Assembly: GCF_000975035.1 (NCBI RefSeq)
Contig: NZ_BBRA01000001.1
Location: forward strand, 186,001-250,000
Length of the DNA: 64,000 nucleotides
Direction: 5' to 3'
From: Demequina flava
GTDB lineage: Bacteria > Actinomycetota > Actinomycetes > Actinomycetales > Demequinaceae
The translations under genes were made by a program, and so were the position numbers. The notes beneath the pieces were generated by a model. The model did no database searches. It worked only from the letters and a program-made list of their open reading frames with translations, and had not been told where the DNA came from. Below, piece by piece: positions 8,849 to 19,727 of the stretch. Position 1 is the stretch's first letter, and each line of letters starts with the position of its first letter.

Positions 8849-9655
8849 TTAAGCCGGCCACCCTGGCGTGCGTGACGACTTGATCCGCTCCCCGACCTGA
8901 CGCAGTGCCAACACCTCGACGCCGTACTTCGGTGCACGTCTGGCCACCTCTGCGCCGCCGGCGACAATCGCGGTGGCCCAGGCATCGCACTGAACAATGT
9001 CGGGACCGATGACGCTCGCCTGTGCCACCTGGGCCCCGCGCTCCTGTCGAGGGGTCCAGATAGACCCCGCGGTCGCCCTCCCTGATGTCGCGATGGCATG
9101 TGGGGAGCGCTTCCCGCCTCCCAAGACGACCTTGGCCACCGTCCGTGCCGCGGGCCCAGGTTCAGCGCGCGGATCGGCTACGCCGATGCGCCACCCGGCA
9201 TCGGTCGGCGGCGTGCCACTAACTTGGATGTCTCCTGCACACCCCCACGACCAGCCTTCTGCACCGAGGAGCGCAATCCTCCACGCGCTGCGTTGCATCG
9301 CCCACGTCTTCACGATTCCGGTGGGGTCGATGCGCCCGTCAGGAGTGCGTGCGTCGAAGTGGCCGCCCGTTTCCTCTCGAAAGTGCTCGCATAGGTCGAG
9401 CACCTCGGCAACGGCGGGTGGCGCATCGGACACTGTCGCGGCGCCTGCCCCCATGCGCGATATCCACGAATCCTCGCGGAACGTCGAGAACACAGCGTCG
9501 ACCCATTGGAGGTCGCTGTCGACATGCGGCATCACGGTATCCAGGGAGGCGTCGGCAACGTCGCCCACGACGGTCAAGGTGAAGTCCATCGCCATCGCGG
9601 TGACCGTGCGCGCATGGGTCGGCCGGGGCGGGCTCGGCGTGGGTCCGTCGCTCAC
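8849..9655 (-). CDS. apbE: FAD:protein FMN transferase (ApbE family)
   Basis: A 268-residue ApbE-type enzyme, which covalently attaches FMN to Ser/Thr of FMN-binding domains using FAD. Recognisable segments are AMAMDFTLTVVG, WVDAVFSTFREDSWISRM, TGGHFDARTPDGRIDPTGIV, CAGDIQVSG (the GGD/AGD flavin site) and AIATSGRATAGSIWTPR. Its start overlaps the stop of the FMN-binding gene (9652-9655). The obvious substrate is that neighbour. No signal peptide is clear, so it may act before export or be anchored otherwise. Confidence 0.88.
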   Translation of the reverse strand: MSDGPTPSPPRPTHARTVTAMAMDFTLTVVGDVADASLDTVMPHVDSDLQWVDAVFSTFREDSWISRMGAGAATVSDAPPAVAEVLDLCEHFREETGGHFDARTPDGRIDPTGIVKTWAMQRSAWRIALLGAEGWSWGCAGDIQVSGTPPTDAGWRIGVADPRAEPGPAARTVAKVVLGGGKRSPHAIATSGRATAGSIWTPRQERGAQVAQASVIGPDIVQCDAWATAIVAGGAEVARRAPKYGVEVLALRQVGERIKSSRTPGWPA

Positions 9656-10119
9656 AGCCCGGCGTCCTCAAACGCCCCCTGAGCGGACTCGATCATGGCC
9701 GGCGAGGTGTAGCTGGCACCCGAGACATGCTCCACGTCCCAGTCTTGAGCCTCGAGGAACTCTTCTTCAAGGATGGGCAACGCCATGTCGTTGACGCGTC
9801 GCGACTCGGCCGCCTCGGTGCCGGCGACCGGATAGTCGACAGCCACGAGAACCCCCGCCTCGAACGTCAACTGAACCTGATAGTCACCGCGGATGTTCGA
9901 CACGACTGGACCATCGAAGGTCCCGGTGACTGCGGCATCGGCCCCCTGCTCCCTTTCGCTCGCCTCAGCGGCAGGGCTAGGCTCCCCCGTCGTTGTACCG
10001 TCAGCATCGGACTCGGCGAGCCCGTCAGTCTCCTTCGCTGTGGGTTGCGGGGCCGCGGCAAATCCTCCAACGAGAATCACCGCGGAGGCGCCTCCCACCA
10101 TCACAGCTCTTGCGCGCTT
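9652..10119 (-). CDS. membrane-anchored FMN-binding domain protein
   Basis: 155 residues from GTG 10119, which puts the signal/anchor helix (RARAVMVGGASAVILVGGFA) at the very N-terminus. The longer frame (ATG 10194) would overlap the upstream reductase. After an acidic linker comes an FMN_bind domain with repeated family features: YQVQLTFEAGVLVAVDYPVA and the flavinylation motif VSGASYTSPAMIESAQGA, in which the Thr of SYTS is the likely FMN acceptor. It probably carries electrons outside the membrane between the reductase encoded by the adjacent gene and an extracellular acceptor. Confidence 0.85.
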   Translation of the reverse strand, partial: KRARAVMVGGASAVILVGGFAAAPQPTAKETDGLAESDADGTTTGEPSPAAEASEREQGADAAVTGTFDGPVVSNIRGDYQVQLTFEAGVLVAVDYPVAGTEAAESRRVNDMALPILEEEFLEAQDWDVEHVSGASYTSPAMIESAQGAFEDAGL

Positions 10120-10126
10120 CACACCA

Positions 10127-11503
10127 TCACCACCCAAACTCTTCACGGTGAATTGCAGCTGGCGCGACGCCCGCCGCGAGCGCATCGGCAGCAACGACCT
10201 GCGCCCATCCCCGGGGTCCGCAAATGTAGACGTCTGCGTCTTGGGGTGAGGCGACCAGATCGCTTATGGACGCCGGATTCTCGCGCGTTCCCCACGTCTG
10301 GCCCCTCGATCCCAGGAGCAGGTGCACTGTGGCCCCGCGCGCAGTCGCGAGGTCCTCAATTTCATCTAGCAGCGGTGCCTCGTCGCGTGAACGTGCACGG
10401 ACAATGACCGTGACGTCGTCGCCGGGTTCGCACTCTTCGAGCATCGACCGCACAGGTGTGACTCCGATGCCGGCGGCGACCAGCACGAGCGCGCTACGAG
10501 TTCTGGACTGATGAGTGAAGATTCCTAGCGGCCCCTCCACCATGACCCTGGTTCCCGGCGTGAGGTTCTTCACCGCGGTCGACCCGAACCCCGATGGCTT
10601 GACCGTAATGCGCAGACGGTCCCCGGGCGCGGCAGACAGCGAGTATGGATGCTGTTGCGTCCGCAGCTCAGGGCTGAGGAAGCGCCACAGGAAGAACTGC
10701 CCGGGTTGCGCCTTGAGTCGGTCCAGGTTGCGGCCGGCGACCGTCACCGTGGTGCTGCCGTCCGCCAGTGGCGTGACCGACTCCACCATGAGCCCGTGCC
10801 GCCCAATGCGAACGACCGGGCGAATGAGACGGAAGAGTACGAACGAACCGATCGACAGTGTCCACAGCACGGCCCAGAACCACCACGCGATACCGCCTGC
10901 GCGGAATGTCGAGCCTTCTAAGAACTGGTGCGGGACCGCGAACGCCACGCCTATGTACACAAGCATGTGCACCGCGTGCCAGCGCTCATAAGGCCACCGC
11001 AGTCGCACTGCCGTCAGCGACGTGACGAGGACGACGATGAAGGCCGTTGCAGCCACGAGCGCCGCGAGCATCCACCAGCCGTACTCGGGCCACGCGAACA
11101 CCTGCGCTCCGACTGAGCGCCCGTCGTACGAGGCGGTGACGGTCGTCATGATGGCCAGATGCACGAGCATCAGGACAATCGCGACCTTGCCCCACCTGGT
11201 GTGCACTGCAATGGCCCGGTCGTGCCCGATGGCCCGCTCCACCCACGGCACCCGCGACGCAAGCAATACCTGCGCCATCATCAGGACAGCAGCCACGATG
11301 CCGAACGCGCGGCCTGCCGCATACAGCCAGTCGGCCGGGGAGGTCGCGTAGGCGACACCGCCGGAGGCGATCATGAGCGCGATTCCGGTCACGGCAGCGA
11401 GCCAGACTGCGGCCTCGAGCCCGTCGGTCCACCAAGAGCGGCGCGCCGACCGGCGGCGACGATCTTCCAGGAGAGTCAGAGCCGGTTGCCGTGTCGAGCT
11501 CAT
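10127..11503 (-). CDS. ferric-reductase-like transmembrane flavoprotein
   Basis: 458 residues. The N-terminal half is a ferric-reductase-like membrane domain of about six helices with heme-ligand-type histidines (AVHTRWGKVAIVLMLVHLAI, YERWHAVHMLVYIGVAFAVP). The C-terminal half is an FNR-like module: FAD-binding HPYSLSAAP, NAD(P)-binding AAGIGVTPVRSMLE and a terminal CGPRGW box with the EEFGW end. It should move electrons from cytosolic NAD(P)H across the membrane. Its ATG overlaps the amidohydrolase stop, and the FMN-binding gene follows after 7 bp. Ferric iron reduction is possible but not shown. Confidence 0.88.
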   Translation of the reverse strand: MSSTRQPALTLLEDRRRRSARRSWWTDGLEAAVWLAAVTGIALMIASGGVAYATSPADWLYAAGRAFGIVAAVLMMAQVLLASRVPWVERAIGHDRAIAVHTRWGKVAIVLMLVHLAIMTTVTASYDGRSVGAQVFAWPEYGWWMLAALVAATAFIVVLVTSLTAVRLRWPYERWHAVHMLVYIGVAFAVPHQFLEGSTFRAGGIAWWFWAVLWTLSIGSFVLFRLIRPVVRIGRHGLMVESVTPLADGSTTVTVAGRNLDRLKAQPGQFFLWRFLSPELRTQQHPYSLSAAPGDRLRITVKPSGFGSTAVKNLTPGTRVMVEGPLGIFTHQSRTRSALVLVAAGIGVTPVRSMLEECEPGDDVTVIVRARSRDEAPLLDEIEDLATARGATVHLLLGSRGQTWGTRENPASISDLVASPQDADVYICGPRGWAQVVAADALAAGVAPAAIHREEFGW

Positions 11504-12591
11504 GCGGTCCGGCCTGCGACGACGCGGCCACGGAGGACGACCGCGTCCGGCTCATGCAGCACAGAGATGTCCTCGCGCGGGTCACGCGGATAGGCCACAA
11601 GGTCAGCGGACGCCCCCTCGGTGAGCGTGTCCACGCCAAGGAACCGTCGCGCCCGCCACGTCGCGCCGGCCAACACCTCGGCGTCAGGAATGGCGCGGGC
11701 CATCTCGACCGCCTCCTGTGGCAACAGTCCGTGCCCCAAGGTTCCCCCAGCATCGGTCCCCACCAACAGTATGACCCCAGCGTCGTGGAGGTCACGTACG
11801 TGGTCGTAGCGACGTTCGTGCATGCGCCGCATACGTGCCGCGTACTCCGGATACTTGGCCGCACCCGCGTCCGCGAAGCCGATGAAGTTGTCCACCTGCA
11901 GCATGGTCGGCACCACCGGGACGCCGCGCTGGGCAGCCACGCGCATGTGCTCCGCGGTCATGCCGGTGCCGTGTTCGATGCAGTCGATGCCAGCGTCCAG
12001 TAGCGGCCCGATGGCTTCGGTTGAGAACGTGTGCGCGGTGGCGCGGGCACCAGCATCATGGACACGGACAAGCGCCTCGCGCAGTTGCTCCGGCGTCCAC
12101 AGCGGCGTCAGGTCTCCCGCGTCGCGGTCGATCCAGTCCGCGATGAGTTTGATCCACCCGTCGCCCTTGGCGGCTTCCTCTGCCGCGACGTCGGGAAGTT
12201 CGGTGGGCTCAACCTCGCGTGCGTAGTAGCGCAAGTAGCGCTTGGGGCGGGCGATGAAACGTGCGGCCCGGATGAGCCGGGGAAGGTCCTCGCGGGCGTG
12301 CACAAAAGATGTGTCGAGCGGGCTACCCGCGTCTCGGATAAGAAGTGTGCCGGCGTCACGGTCGAGCGTCGCCTGCTTGACGGCCAGCTCCGGATCCGTC
12401 GCCCCACCGGAGTCCAAGCCCACGTGACAGTGCATGTCGACAAGTCCAGGCACCACGAACCCGCCGACCGTGGTGATCTCCCCGCTGTGACGGGGCTGCT
12501 CAAACGTGAGGCGGCCACCCACGGACCAGGCCTGGTCGGCGACGGTGTCGTCGTCGACCAGCACGGGCCCGGTGAAGTGGAGCGCCTCCAC
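11500..12591 (-). CDS. metal-dependent amidohydrolase (imidazolonepropionase-like)
   Basis: A 363-residue amidohydrolase-superfamily enzyme. Metal ligands are visible as VDMHCHVG (HxH), the candidate carboxylated lysine in WIKLIADW, HTFS and IEHGTG histidines, and the late Asp in LVGTDAGGTLGHG. The C-terminal composite beta domain ends EPDAVVLRGRVVAGRTA. Relatives hydrolyse small amides, lactams or dipeptides; the substrate is unknown. It starts 5 bp after ffh stops and its stop overlaps the reductase ATG (ATGA), so it is co-expressed with both. Confidence 0.85.
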   Translation of the reverse strand: MEALHFTGPVLVDDDTVADQAWSVGGRLTFEQPRHSGEITTVGGFVVPGLVDMHCHVGLDSGGATDPELAVKQATLDRDAGTLLIRDAGSPLDTSFVHAREDLPRLIRAARFIARPKRYLRYYAREVEPTELPDVAAEEAAKGDGWIKLIADWIDRDAGDLTPLWTPEQLREALVRVHDAGARATAHTFSTEAIGPLLDAGIDCIEHGTGMTAEHMRVAAQRGVPVVPTMLQVDNFIGFADAGAAKYPEYAARMRRMHERRYDHVRDLHDAGVILLVGTDAGGTLGHGLLPQEAVEMARAIPDAEVLAGATWRARRFLGVDTLTEGASADLVAYPRDPREDISVLHEPDAVVLRGRVVAGRTA

Positions 12592-12596
12592 GGCGA

Positions 12597-14189
12597 CTAC
12601 TTCCCGAGGTACTTGCTGAAGTCGGTGTCGAGGTCCTTGGGGTCAAACTTGGGCTTCTCTGCGAGTCCGAACGCGCTTCCCTGCGCGCCCTGGCCAGACG
12701 CCCGAGACTTGGCGGCGGCCTCTTGCTGAGCTCTCTTGGCGGGGTTGCCCGACTTGCCCTTGACCTTCTTCTGCGGAGCCTGCTTGCCCTTGGACTTCTT
12801 GCCGCCGGGCATTCCGCCCCACGCACCGGGAGCACCGCCGCCTTGACCTGGCATTTGCGGCATGCCCCCACCGGCGGACATCGCGCGCATCATCTGCTGT
12901 GCCTGCTCAAAACGCTTCACGAGCGAATTGACCTCGGTGACTGTGGTGCCGGCACCGGCCGCGATGCGCGAGCGACGCGATCCATTGAGCACCTTGGGGT
13001 TGTCGCGCTCAAGCGGCGTCATGGACTGGACGATGGCCTCGGTGCGCACAAGCTCGCGCTCGTCGAAGTTCTCGATCTGGTCGCGCATCTGCCCCATACC
13101 AGGCAACATGCCCAGCATCTTCTTCATGGAGCCCATGTTCTTGAGCTGCTGCATCTGCGACAGGAAGTCGGTGAAGGTGAAGTCTTCGCCCTTGGAGACC
13201 TTGTCGGCCATGCGCTGGGCTTCGTCCTGATCAAAGGACTTCTCAGCCTGCTCAATCAGGGTGAGGATGTCACCCATGTCGAGGATGCGGCTAGCCATGC
13301 GGTCCGGGTGGAAGACCTCGAACTCGTCGAGCTTCTCACCGGTGGACGCGAACAGAATCGGCTTGCCGGTCACTTCGCGCACCGATAGCGCCGCACCACC
13401 GCGGGTGTCGCCATCGAGCTTGGTCAACACGACACCGGTGAGGTCGACGCCCTCGTCGAACGCGGTGGCCGTAGCAACGGCGTCCTGACCGATCATCGCG
13501 TCGATGACGAACAGAACCTCGTCGGGCTCTACGGCCTTGCGGATGTCCGAGGCCTGCTTCATCAGCTCGGCGTCAACACCCAAGCGACCCGCGGTGTCAA
13601 CAATCACGACGGAGTGCTGCTTGGTGGCAGCTTCCTTCATCGCCTTCTTTGCGACCTTGACGGGATTGCCCTTGACGCGCTCCCCTTCGCGGGTCACACC
13701 CGGCTCCGGCGCGAACACGGGAACACCCGCGCGCTCACCAACGACCTGGAGCTGGTTCACAGCGTTGGGTCGCTGGAGGTCGGCCGCCACCAGCATTGGC
13801 GTCTGGCCCTGGTCCTTCAGGTAGTGCGCGAGTTTTCCGGCCAGAGTGGTCTTACCCGCACCCTGGAGACCGGCCAGCATGATGACCGTGGGGCCAGTCT
13901 TGGCAAACTGCAGCGGACGCGCTTCGCCACCGAGGATGGCGATGAGCTCCTCGTTAACGATCTTGACGACCTGCTCGCCGGGGTTCAGCGCACCGGAGAC
14001 TTCGGCGCCCAGGGCACGCTCACGGATGTTGCCGGTGAAGGTGCGGACGACGGGCACGGCGACGTCGGCGTCCAGGAGGGCACGACGGATCTCCCGAATG
14101 GTGCCGTCGATGTCTGCCTCAGTGAGGCGACCCTTGCCCCGCAGGTTGCGGAAGGTCGACGTCAATCGGTCGGAGAGGTTGGCGAACAC
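12597..14189 (-). CDS. ffh: signal recognition particle protein Ffh
   Basis: The GTPase that, with 4.5S RNA, targets nascent membrane proteins to FtsY. GTG 14189 (VFANLSDRLTSTFRNLRGKG) is preferred over an upstream TTG because it matches the family start and follows GAAGGGA. Motifs: P-loop GLQGAGKTTLAGKL, DTAGRLGVD, TKLDGDTRGG; then a Met-rich M domain (LSQMQQLKNMGSMKKMLGML, GSRRSRIAAGAG). The tail is Gly/Met/Lys-rich (GGGMPQMPGQGGGAPG) and ends DPKDLDTDFSKYLGK. Confidence 0.97.
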   Translation of the reverse strand: MFANLSDRLTSTFRNLRGKGRLTEADIDGTIREIRRALLDADVAVPVVRTFTGNIRERALGAEVSGALNPGEQVVKIVNEELIAILGGEARPLQFAKTGPTVIMLAGLQGAGKTTLAGKLAHYLKDQGQTPMLVAADLQRPNAVNQLQVVGERAGVPVFAPEPGVTREGERVKGNPVKVAKKAMKEAATKQHSVVIVDTAGRLGVDAELMKQASDIRKAVEPDEVLFVIDAMIGQDAVATATAFDEGVDLTGVVLTKLDGDTRGGAALSVREVTGKPILFASTGEKLDEFEVFHPDRMASRILDMGDILTLIEQAEKSFDQDEAQRMADKVSKGEDFTFTDFLSQMQQLKNMGSMKKMLGMLPGMGQMRDQIENFDERELVRTEAIVQSMTPLERDNPKVLNGSRRSRIAAGAGTTVTEVNSLVKRFEQAQQMMRAMSAGGGMPQMPGQGGGAPGAWGGMPGGKKSKGKQAPQKKVKGKSGNPAKRAQQEAAAKSRASGQGAQGSAFGLAEKPKFDPKDLDTDFSKYLGK

Positions 14190-14251
14190 GTACTGTCCCT
14201 TCAAAGTGCTTCAGGTGCATAGCCTACCGGCGTGCCGAGGGACCGTGGCCG

Positions 14252-16018
14252 CTACGCCCGCTTCGCCAGCTGCGCCCTCGCGTTGTCGGTCAGCGTGTCC
14301 ACGAGCTTGGCCCGCCACGAGGTCCATGCCTTGGGGCCGGCAGCCCGAGCATCGGCTTCCGTCAGCGCCCGCAGCGTATCGAGGAGATCTACACGGCCGT
14401 CCAGGCGATCCAGGAGGGCCGCTGCTGTGGTCGGGTCTGCGGGGTCGTGTTTCGTGGCGAACTCGGCCAGGGTCAGGTGCTCCCGGACAAGGAGGGTCAC
14501 GTCGGCGGTGAACTGGTCGGACAGGCCAAGACGGGAGCCGATGCCGGGGATCAGTTCCGCGCCATCAGCGGAGTGATCGGTGGCGCCGGGGCGCTTGCCG
14601 ATGTCGTGGAGCCAGGCGGTGACGACGAGAAGGTCGAGATCGGGAACGTGCCGGCGCATCTTTCCCGCCAGCGCCGTTGCCTCGATCATGTGGCGGTCCA
14701 CGGTGAAGCGGTGGACCGGACTGCGCTGCGGACGGTTGCGCACGCCCTCCCACTCGGGAACCCAGCGCGTGGCAAGGCCGTACAGGTCGATCGCCTCCCA
14801 CACATTCACCAGGTGATTGGAACCGCGCAGCAACTCACGCAAGTGCTCGCGAGCCTCCGCAGGCCACGGTGCCGGGAGGTCGGGGCACTCGGCAAGGGCT
14901 TCGAGCGTGCCCGGCGTGAGGGGAAGTCCCGTTGTGGCGGCGATTCCCGCGGCGCGCGCTGGGAGCAACGCATCCAGCTCAGCCTTGGGCGCCAATGCGA
15001 GCTCGCCGTCAACATCGATGAGCCCCGGCGCCACTTCAAAGTGGCGCGGCGCTGACCTCTGCCGCCGTGCCTTCCATGCGCGCGAGCCGATTCCGGAACG
15101 CTCGAGCGAACGGCGCGCTCCCCTCTCCGTCGTATCTACCGCAAAGGCGACCGTGCGCCCGGCCTGGGCAAGGGATGCCAACAGATCATCAGCATCGGCC
15201 ATCCCCATCACCTGGGCGACGTCATCGGCCAGGTGCCGGCCCAAGATATTTACAGGACGGCCAGAGACAAGATGGATCGCGTCGCGCACGTCACGCAGGT
15301 GCTCGGCGGCCGCGTCGACAGCACCGTGGGGCTTGTCGGTCAGCCACGTCGCACTCAGTGCCTGAAGGCTCGCGTAATCGCGTAGGCCTCCCCTGGCCTC
15401 CTTGAGGTGGGGCTCGATGAGGTAGGCAATCTCGCCGTGACGCTCGGTGCGTGCGTGCGAGGCGGCGAGGAGTTCAGGAAGGCGCTTGCGGGCGGCGGCG
15501 CGCCAGTCTTGATAGATGGCCGCGCGGGCCTGGGTGACGAGCGCATCGTCTCCAGCCAGCGGCTGCACGTCCAACAGTCCGGCTGCGGCGGCGAGGTCCT
15601 TGGATGCGACCTGCCGGCACTGGGTAATCGACCGCGTGGAGTGATCGAGCTCGAGGCCGGTGTCCCAGATCGGGTACCACAGCCGCTGCGCGAGTTCGCC
15701 GAGCCCGGCATCGTCAAGCGTGCGACCGTCGTGCAAGAGCACCAAGTCGAGGTCGGAGGCAGGGCCCATATCTCCACGGCCCAACGACCCGACCGCAGCG
15801 AGGGCAACGCCCTCAGCCGGAGCATCGGCCTCGTTCCAATGCTGGATAAGACGCTCTCGCACAAGGCGCGTGAGTGCGGCCCGGCGCTCAGGACCAAGAA
15901 CGCCATCATCGAAAAGCTGCTGAGCGAGGTCCGCCCTGACGCGCTTGAGGTCCCGCACCCCAGAAGGGTGCGGGACCTCAGCGTCGGAGCCCTCAGCAGT
16001 GCTGGGGGGTGTCTCCAT
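14252..16018 (-). CDS. glnD: PII nucleotidyltransferase GlnD lacking ACT domains
   Basis: 588 residues. The nucleotidyltransferase domain shows [20 protein letters not shown] (about 75-95); the helical linker and HD phosphohydrolase domain show [16 protein letters not shown] and [20 protein letters not shown]. The enzyme modifies and demodifies PII according to nitrogen state; in actinobacteria the modification is adenylylation. The protein ends soon after the HD region ([15 protein letters not shown]), whereas many GlnD proteins are roughly 700-900 residues with two C-terminal glutamine-sensing ACT domains. It follows glnB by 20 bp. Confidence 0.9.
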   Translation of the reverse strand: METPPSTAEGSDAEVPHPSGVRDLKRVRADLAQQLFDDGVLGPERRAALTRLVRERLIQHWNEADAPAEGVALAAVGSLGRGDMGPASDLDLVLLHDGRTLDDAGLGELAQRLWYPIWDTGLELDHSTRSITQCRQVASKDLAAAAGLLDVQPLAGDDALVTQARAAIYQDWRAAARKRLPELLAASHARTERHGEIAYLIEPHLKEARGGLRDYASLQALSATWLTDKPHGAVDAAAEHLRDVRDAIHLVSGRPVNILGRHLADDVAQVMGMADADDLLASLAQAGRTVAFAVDTTERGARRSLERSGIGSRAWKARRQRSAPRHFEVAPGLIDVDGELALAPKAELDALLPARAAGIAATTGLPLTPGTLEALAECPDLPAPWPAEAREHLRELLRGSNHLVNVWEAIDLYGLATRWVPEWEGVRNRPQRSPVHRFTVDRHMIEATALAGKMRRHVPDLDLLVVTAWLHDIGKRPGATDHSADGAELIPGIGSRLGLSDQFTADVTLLVREHLTLAEFATKHDPADPTTAAALLDRLDGRVDLLDTLRALTEADARAAGPKAWTSWRAKLVDTLTDNARAQLAKRA

Positions 16019-16038
16019 TAGTTCTGCATGACTCCCAT

Positions 16039-17609
<1,571 letters not shown>

Positions 17610-17689
17610 TCTGCTTCTCCTTTGTTCCCGCCCCTCGGCGAGTCAGGAGTCACACTTCCGCACTGCTGTTGCCCCTGCGCGGCCATTGT

Positions 17690-17705
17690 GTTTCGCGACT
17701 GTTAC
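17690..17705 (-). promoter_or_regulatory. GlnR-type binding site upstream of amtB
   Basis: Read on the minus strand the site is GTAACAGTCGCGAAAC, a full match to the actinobacterial GlnR half-site pair gTnAC-N6-GaAAC. It lies about 80 bp before the amtB start, where nitrogen-control activators of this group bind. I see no second adjacent pair. GlnR activates ammonium uptake genes under nitrogen limitation in Streptomyces and Mycobacterium; its role here is inferred from the match and its position. Confidence 0.65.
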
Positions 17706-17754
17706 AACAGGCTCTCTCAGGTAAAAACTCTGTTGCGACAACAAATATGGGGAA

Positions 17755-18132
17755 CTAATTGGCGATAACTGAGTCGACGACCCAGTCGCCGTCCGGATCG
17801 ACGACCAGTCCATAGGTGAGGGTGTCGGTGATGTAGTCGGTGCCATCCAGCACCGTTTCGACCATCACAACCGTCGCTTTGTTGCCGTCAATCGTGAAGT
17901 CCGTGACCATGCGTTGGGCGGACTCGGCCTCTTCCGCGTAGTCCGCGGCGCTGTCCGCAAACTGCTCGCGGGAGTTAATCCCGAGCGACTCGAGCAGATG
18001 TGCCGTCGTGATCCACAGCAGGGCGCGGTAGTTGGCCTCGTCCCATGCGCGGCAGTACGCGTTGACGATCTCGACAGGCGTGCCGTTTTGTGGCAACCAG
18101 TCGATGCTCTTCTCGTCGAGCGGATCGCTCAC
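17755..18132 (-). CDS. small conserved protein downstream of ftsY, function unknown
   Basis: 125 residues from GTG 18132, which lies 1 bp after the ftsY stop; the longer frame runs back inside ftsY and is not used. The sequence (VEIVNAYCRAWDEANYRALL, FTIDGNKATVVMVETVLDGT, GLVVDPDGDWVVDSVIAN) has the helix-then-strands pattern of NTF2-like or SnoaL-like folds, but this is only a resemblance. No signal peptide is evident. It is probably co-transcribed with ftsY. Confidence 0.65.
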   Translation of the reverse strand: MSDPLDEKSIDWLPQNGTPVEIVNAYCRAWDEANYRALLWITTAHLLESLGINSREQFADSAADYAEEAESAQRMVTDFTIDGNKATVVMVETVLDGTDYITDTLTYGLVVDPDGDWVVDSVIAN

Positions 18133-18133
18133 G

Positions 18134-19267
18134 TTAGGAACCCAGGAGTCCGTCGACAAACTCTGCGGCGTCGAACGGCGCCAGGTCGTCAGCGCCCTCG
18201 CCGAGGCCAATCAGCTTGACCGGAACGCCCAGTTCGCGCTGCACCGCGACGACAATGCCACCCTTTGCGGTGCCATCCATCTTTGTCAGGACGATGCCGG
18301 ACACCGGTGCCGCTTCTGCGAACACCTTGGCCTGGGTCATCCCGTTTTGACCCGTGGTGGCGTCAAGGACGAGGAGCACCTCGACCGGCGTCGCCGCCTT
18401 GGAGGACACCCGGATGATCTTGCCCAGCTGATCCATGAGGCCCGCCTTGTTCTGCAAGCGTCCCGCGGTGTCGATCAGGACGACGTCCGTGCCGTCTTCC
18501 TTTGCCTTTGCGGCGGCCTCGAAGGCAACCGACGCGGGATCGGCGCCATCGCGGTCCGAGCGCACGACGGGCACACCCACGTGGGCGCCCCATGTTTCGA
18601 GCTGGTCTGCGGCGGCCGCGCGGAAGGTGTCGGCGGCGCCCATCACCACGGTGCGGCCCTGCGCGACGAGAACGCGCGCAATCTTGCCTGCGGACGTGGT
18701 CTTACCGACTCCGTTTACGCCCACGACGATGATCGCCTCGTGCGCGCCGGATGCGGGAGCGGACAGATTGAGTTCGCGGTCGAGCGTGGGATCGACGATT
18801 TCGAGGAGGACCGCTCGCAACGTCTCGCGGGGATCGGCGTCGGGGTCAGCCTTCAGTCGCGCCTTGAGAGATTCGAGGATCTCGTCGGTGGCGCTGGCTC
18901 CCACGTCTGCCATGAGCAGCGTTTCTTCGAGTTCGTCCCAGTCATCCGCGGACAGCGAGCCGCGCGAGAAGATCGCCAGCAGGCTCGCCCCGAGGCCACC
19001 GGACAGGCGTGAACGTAGCCGTCCGAGGCGGCCATCGGGAGACTCCGGCGCCTCAACAGTCGCGGTCGCGGCGGGGGAACTGGGTTCCTCGCTCGCTGGT
19101 GCGGATGCCTCAGCGCCCGCGTCGCGTGTCTCTGGGGGGCGCGTGGTCGGGGTCGAATCCGAGCCCTTGCCTAGCTTGAGGAACCCGACGGCACCGCCGA
19201 GTGCTGCCAATGCCACAACGGCGACGACGATGAGGTCGGCATCACCGGGAATCCAGGTCACGTCCAT
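18134..19267 (-). CDS. ftsY: signal recognition particle receptor FtsY
   Basis: 377 residues. The N-terminus has a hydrophobic segment (ADLIVVAVVALAALGGAVGF), the membrane anchor seen in many actinobacterial FtsY, then an acidic Pro/Ala/Glu linker. The NG domain follows: GVNGVGKTTSAGKIARVL (P-loop), DTFRAAAADQLETW, DTAGRLQNKAGLMDQL, LTKMDGTAKGGIVVAV. It docks the Ffh-ribosome complex at the membrane; ffh lies 5 kb downstream on the same strand. Confidence 0.96.
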   Translation of the reverse strand: MDVTWIPGDADLIVVAVVALAALGGAVGFLKLGKGSDSTPTTRPPETRDAGAEASAPASEEPSSPAATATVEAPESPDGRLGRLRSRLSGGLGASLLAIFSRGSLSADDWDELEETLLMADVGASATDEILESLKARLKADPDADPRETLRAVLLEIVDPTLDRELNLSAPASGAHEAIIVVGVNGVGKTTSAGKIARVLVAQGRTVVMGAADTFRAAAADQLETWGAHVGVPVVRSDRDGADPASVAFEAAAKAKEDGTDVVLIDTAGRLQNKAGLMDQLGKIIRVSSKAATPVEVLLVLDATTGQNGMTQAKVFAEAAPVSGIVLTKMDGTAKGGIVVAVQRELGVPVKLIGLGEGADDLAPFDAAEFVDGLLGS

Positions 19268-19331
19268 GACGCCCAGTCTCTCAGGTCAGCGCAGTGCTTC
19301 ACACCCGCGCACTGGATATTAAGGTCAGGCG

Positions 19332-19727
19332 TTAGCGGCGTCCCACGGCGAGTTCGCCAGTGGTGGGGAACTCGCTCGTGTCAGTCGAGGGCTCGATGGG
19401 AGCAGCCTTAGCGATCTGCTCGCGGCCAGCGTCGAAGGCGGAACGCGTCAGGTCCTTGGCCTGGCCGTAGGCGTCGATGGTCCATGCCTTGGCGCGGTCG
19501 GCACCAGAGAGCTCCTCGGGCTCAGCGTGGATTCCCTGCAATAGGGACCAGTCGCTGGCGGGGCGCTCGATCTCGTCGTAGACGTGTTCCTTGCCCCGAT
19601 TGCGCTCCAGGCCAAAGGCGATCCGGAGCACGTGCCGCAGGCGACCCTCCGACAGTCCGGCGACAGCCACAACGGCGAGCGACAGCAGGACGGTGACGAT
19701 GAGGAAAGACACGGGCGAACTGAACAT
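19332..19727 (-). CDS. single-pass membrane protein of unknown function
   Basis: 131 residues from ATG 19727, supported by GGAGG eight bases upstream. One N-terminal helix (SFLIVTVLLSLAVVAVAGL) precedes a charged cytoplasmic-looking region (RNRGKEHVYDEIERPASDWS) and a tail rich in Ala, Glu and Thr. It lies about 65 bp upstream of ftsY on the same strand. I do not recognise a family. The frame extends upstream to 19874 but has no better ribosome site there. Confidence 0.6.
   Translation of the reverse strand: MFSSPVSFLIVTVLLSLAVVAVAGLSEGRLRHVLRIAFGLERNRGKEHVYDEIERPASDWSLLQGIHAEPEELSGADRAKAWTIDAYGQAKDLTRSAFDAGREQIAKAAPIEPSTDTSEFPTTGELAVGRR

Noticed and set aside
14341-14350. Near copies of the dispersed 10-mer (14349, 8619, 10004, 41288 and others)
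   Set aside because: One or more mismatches; left out of the count of exact copies.
17610-17754. AmtR box upstream of amtB
   Set aside because: No convincing CTATAGATAG-like pattern; the GlnR-type match is much better.
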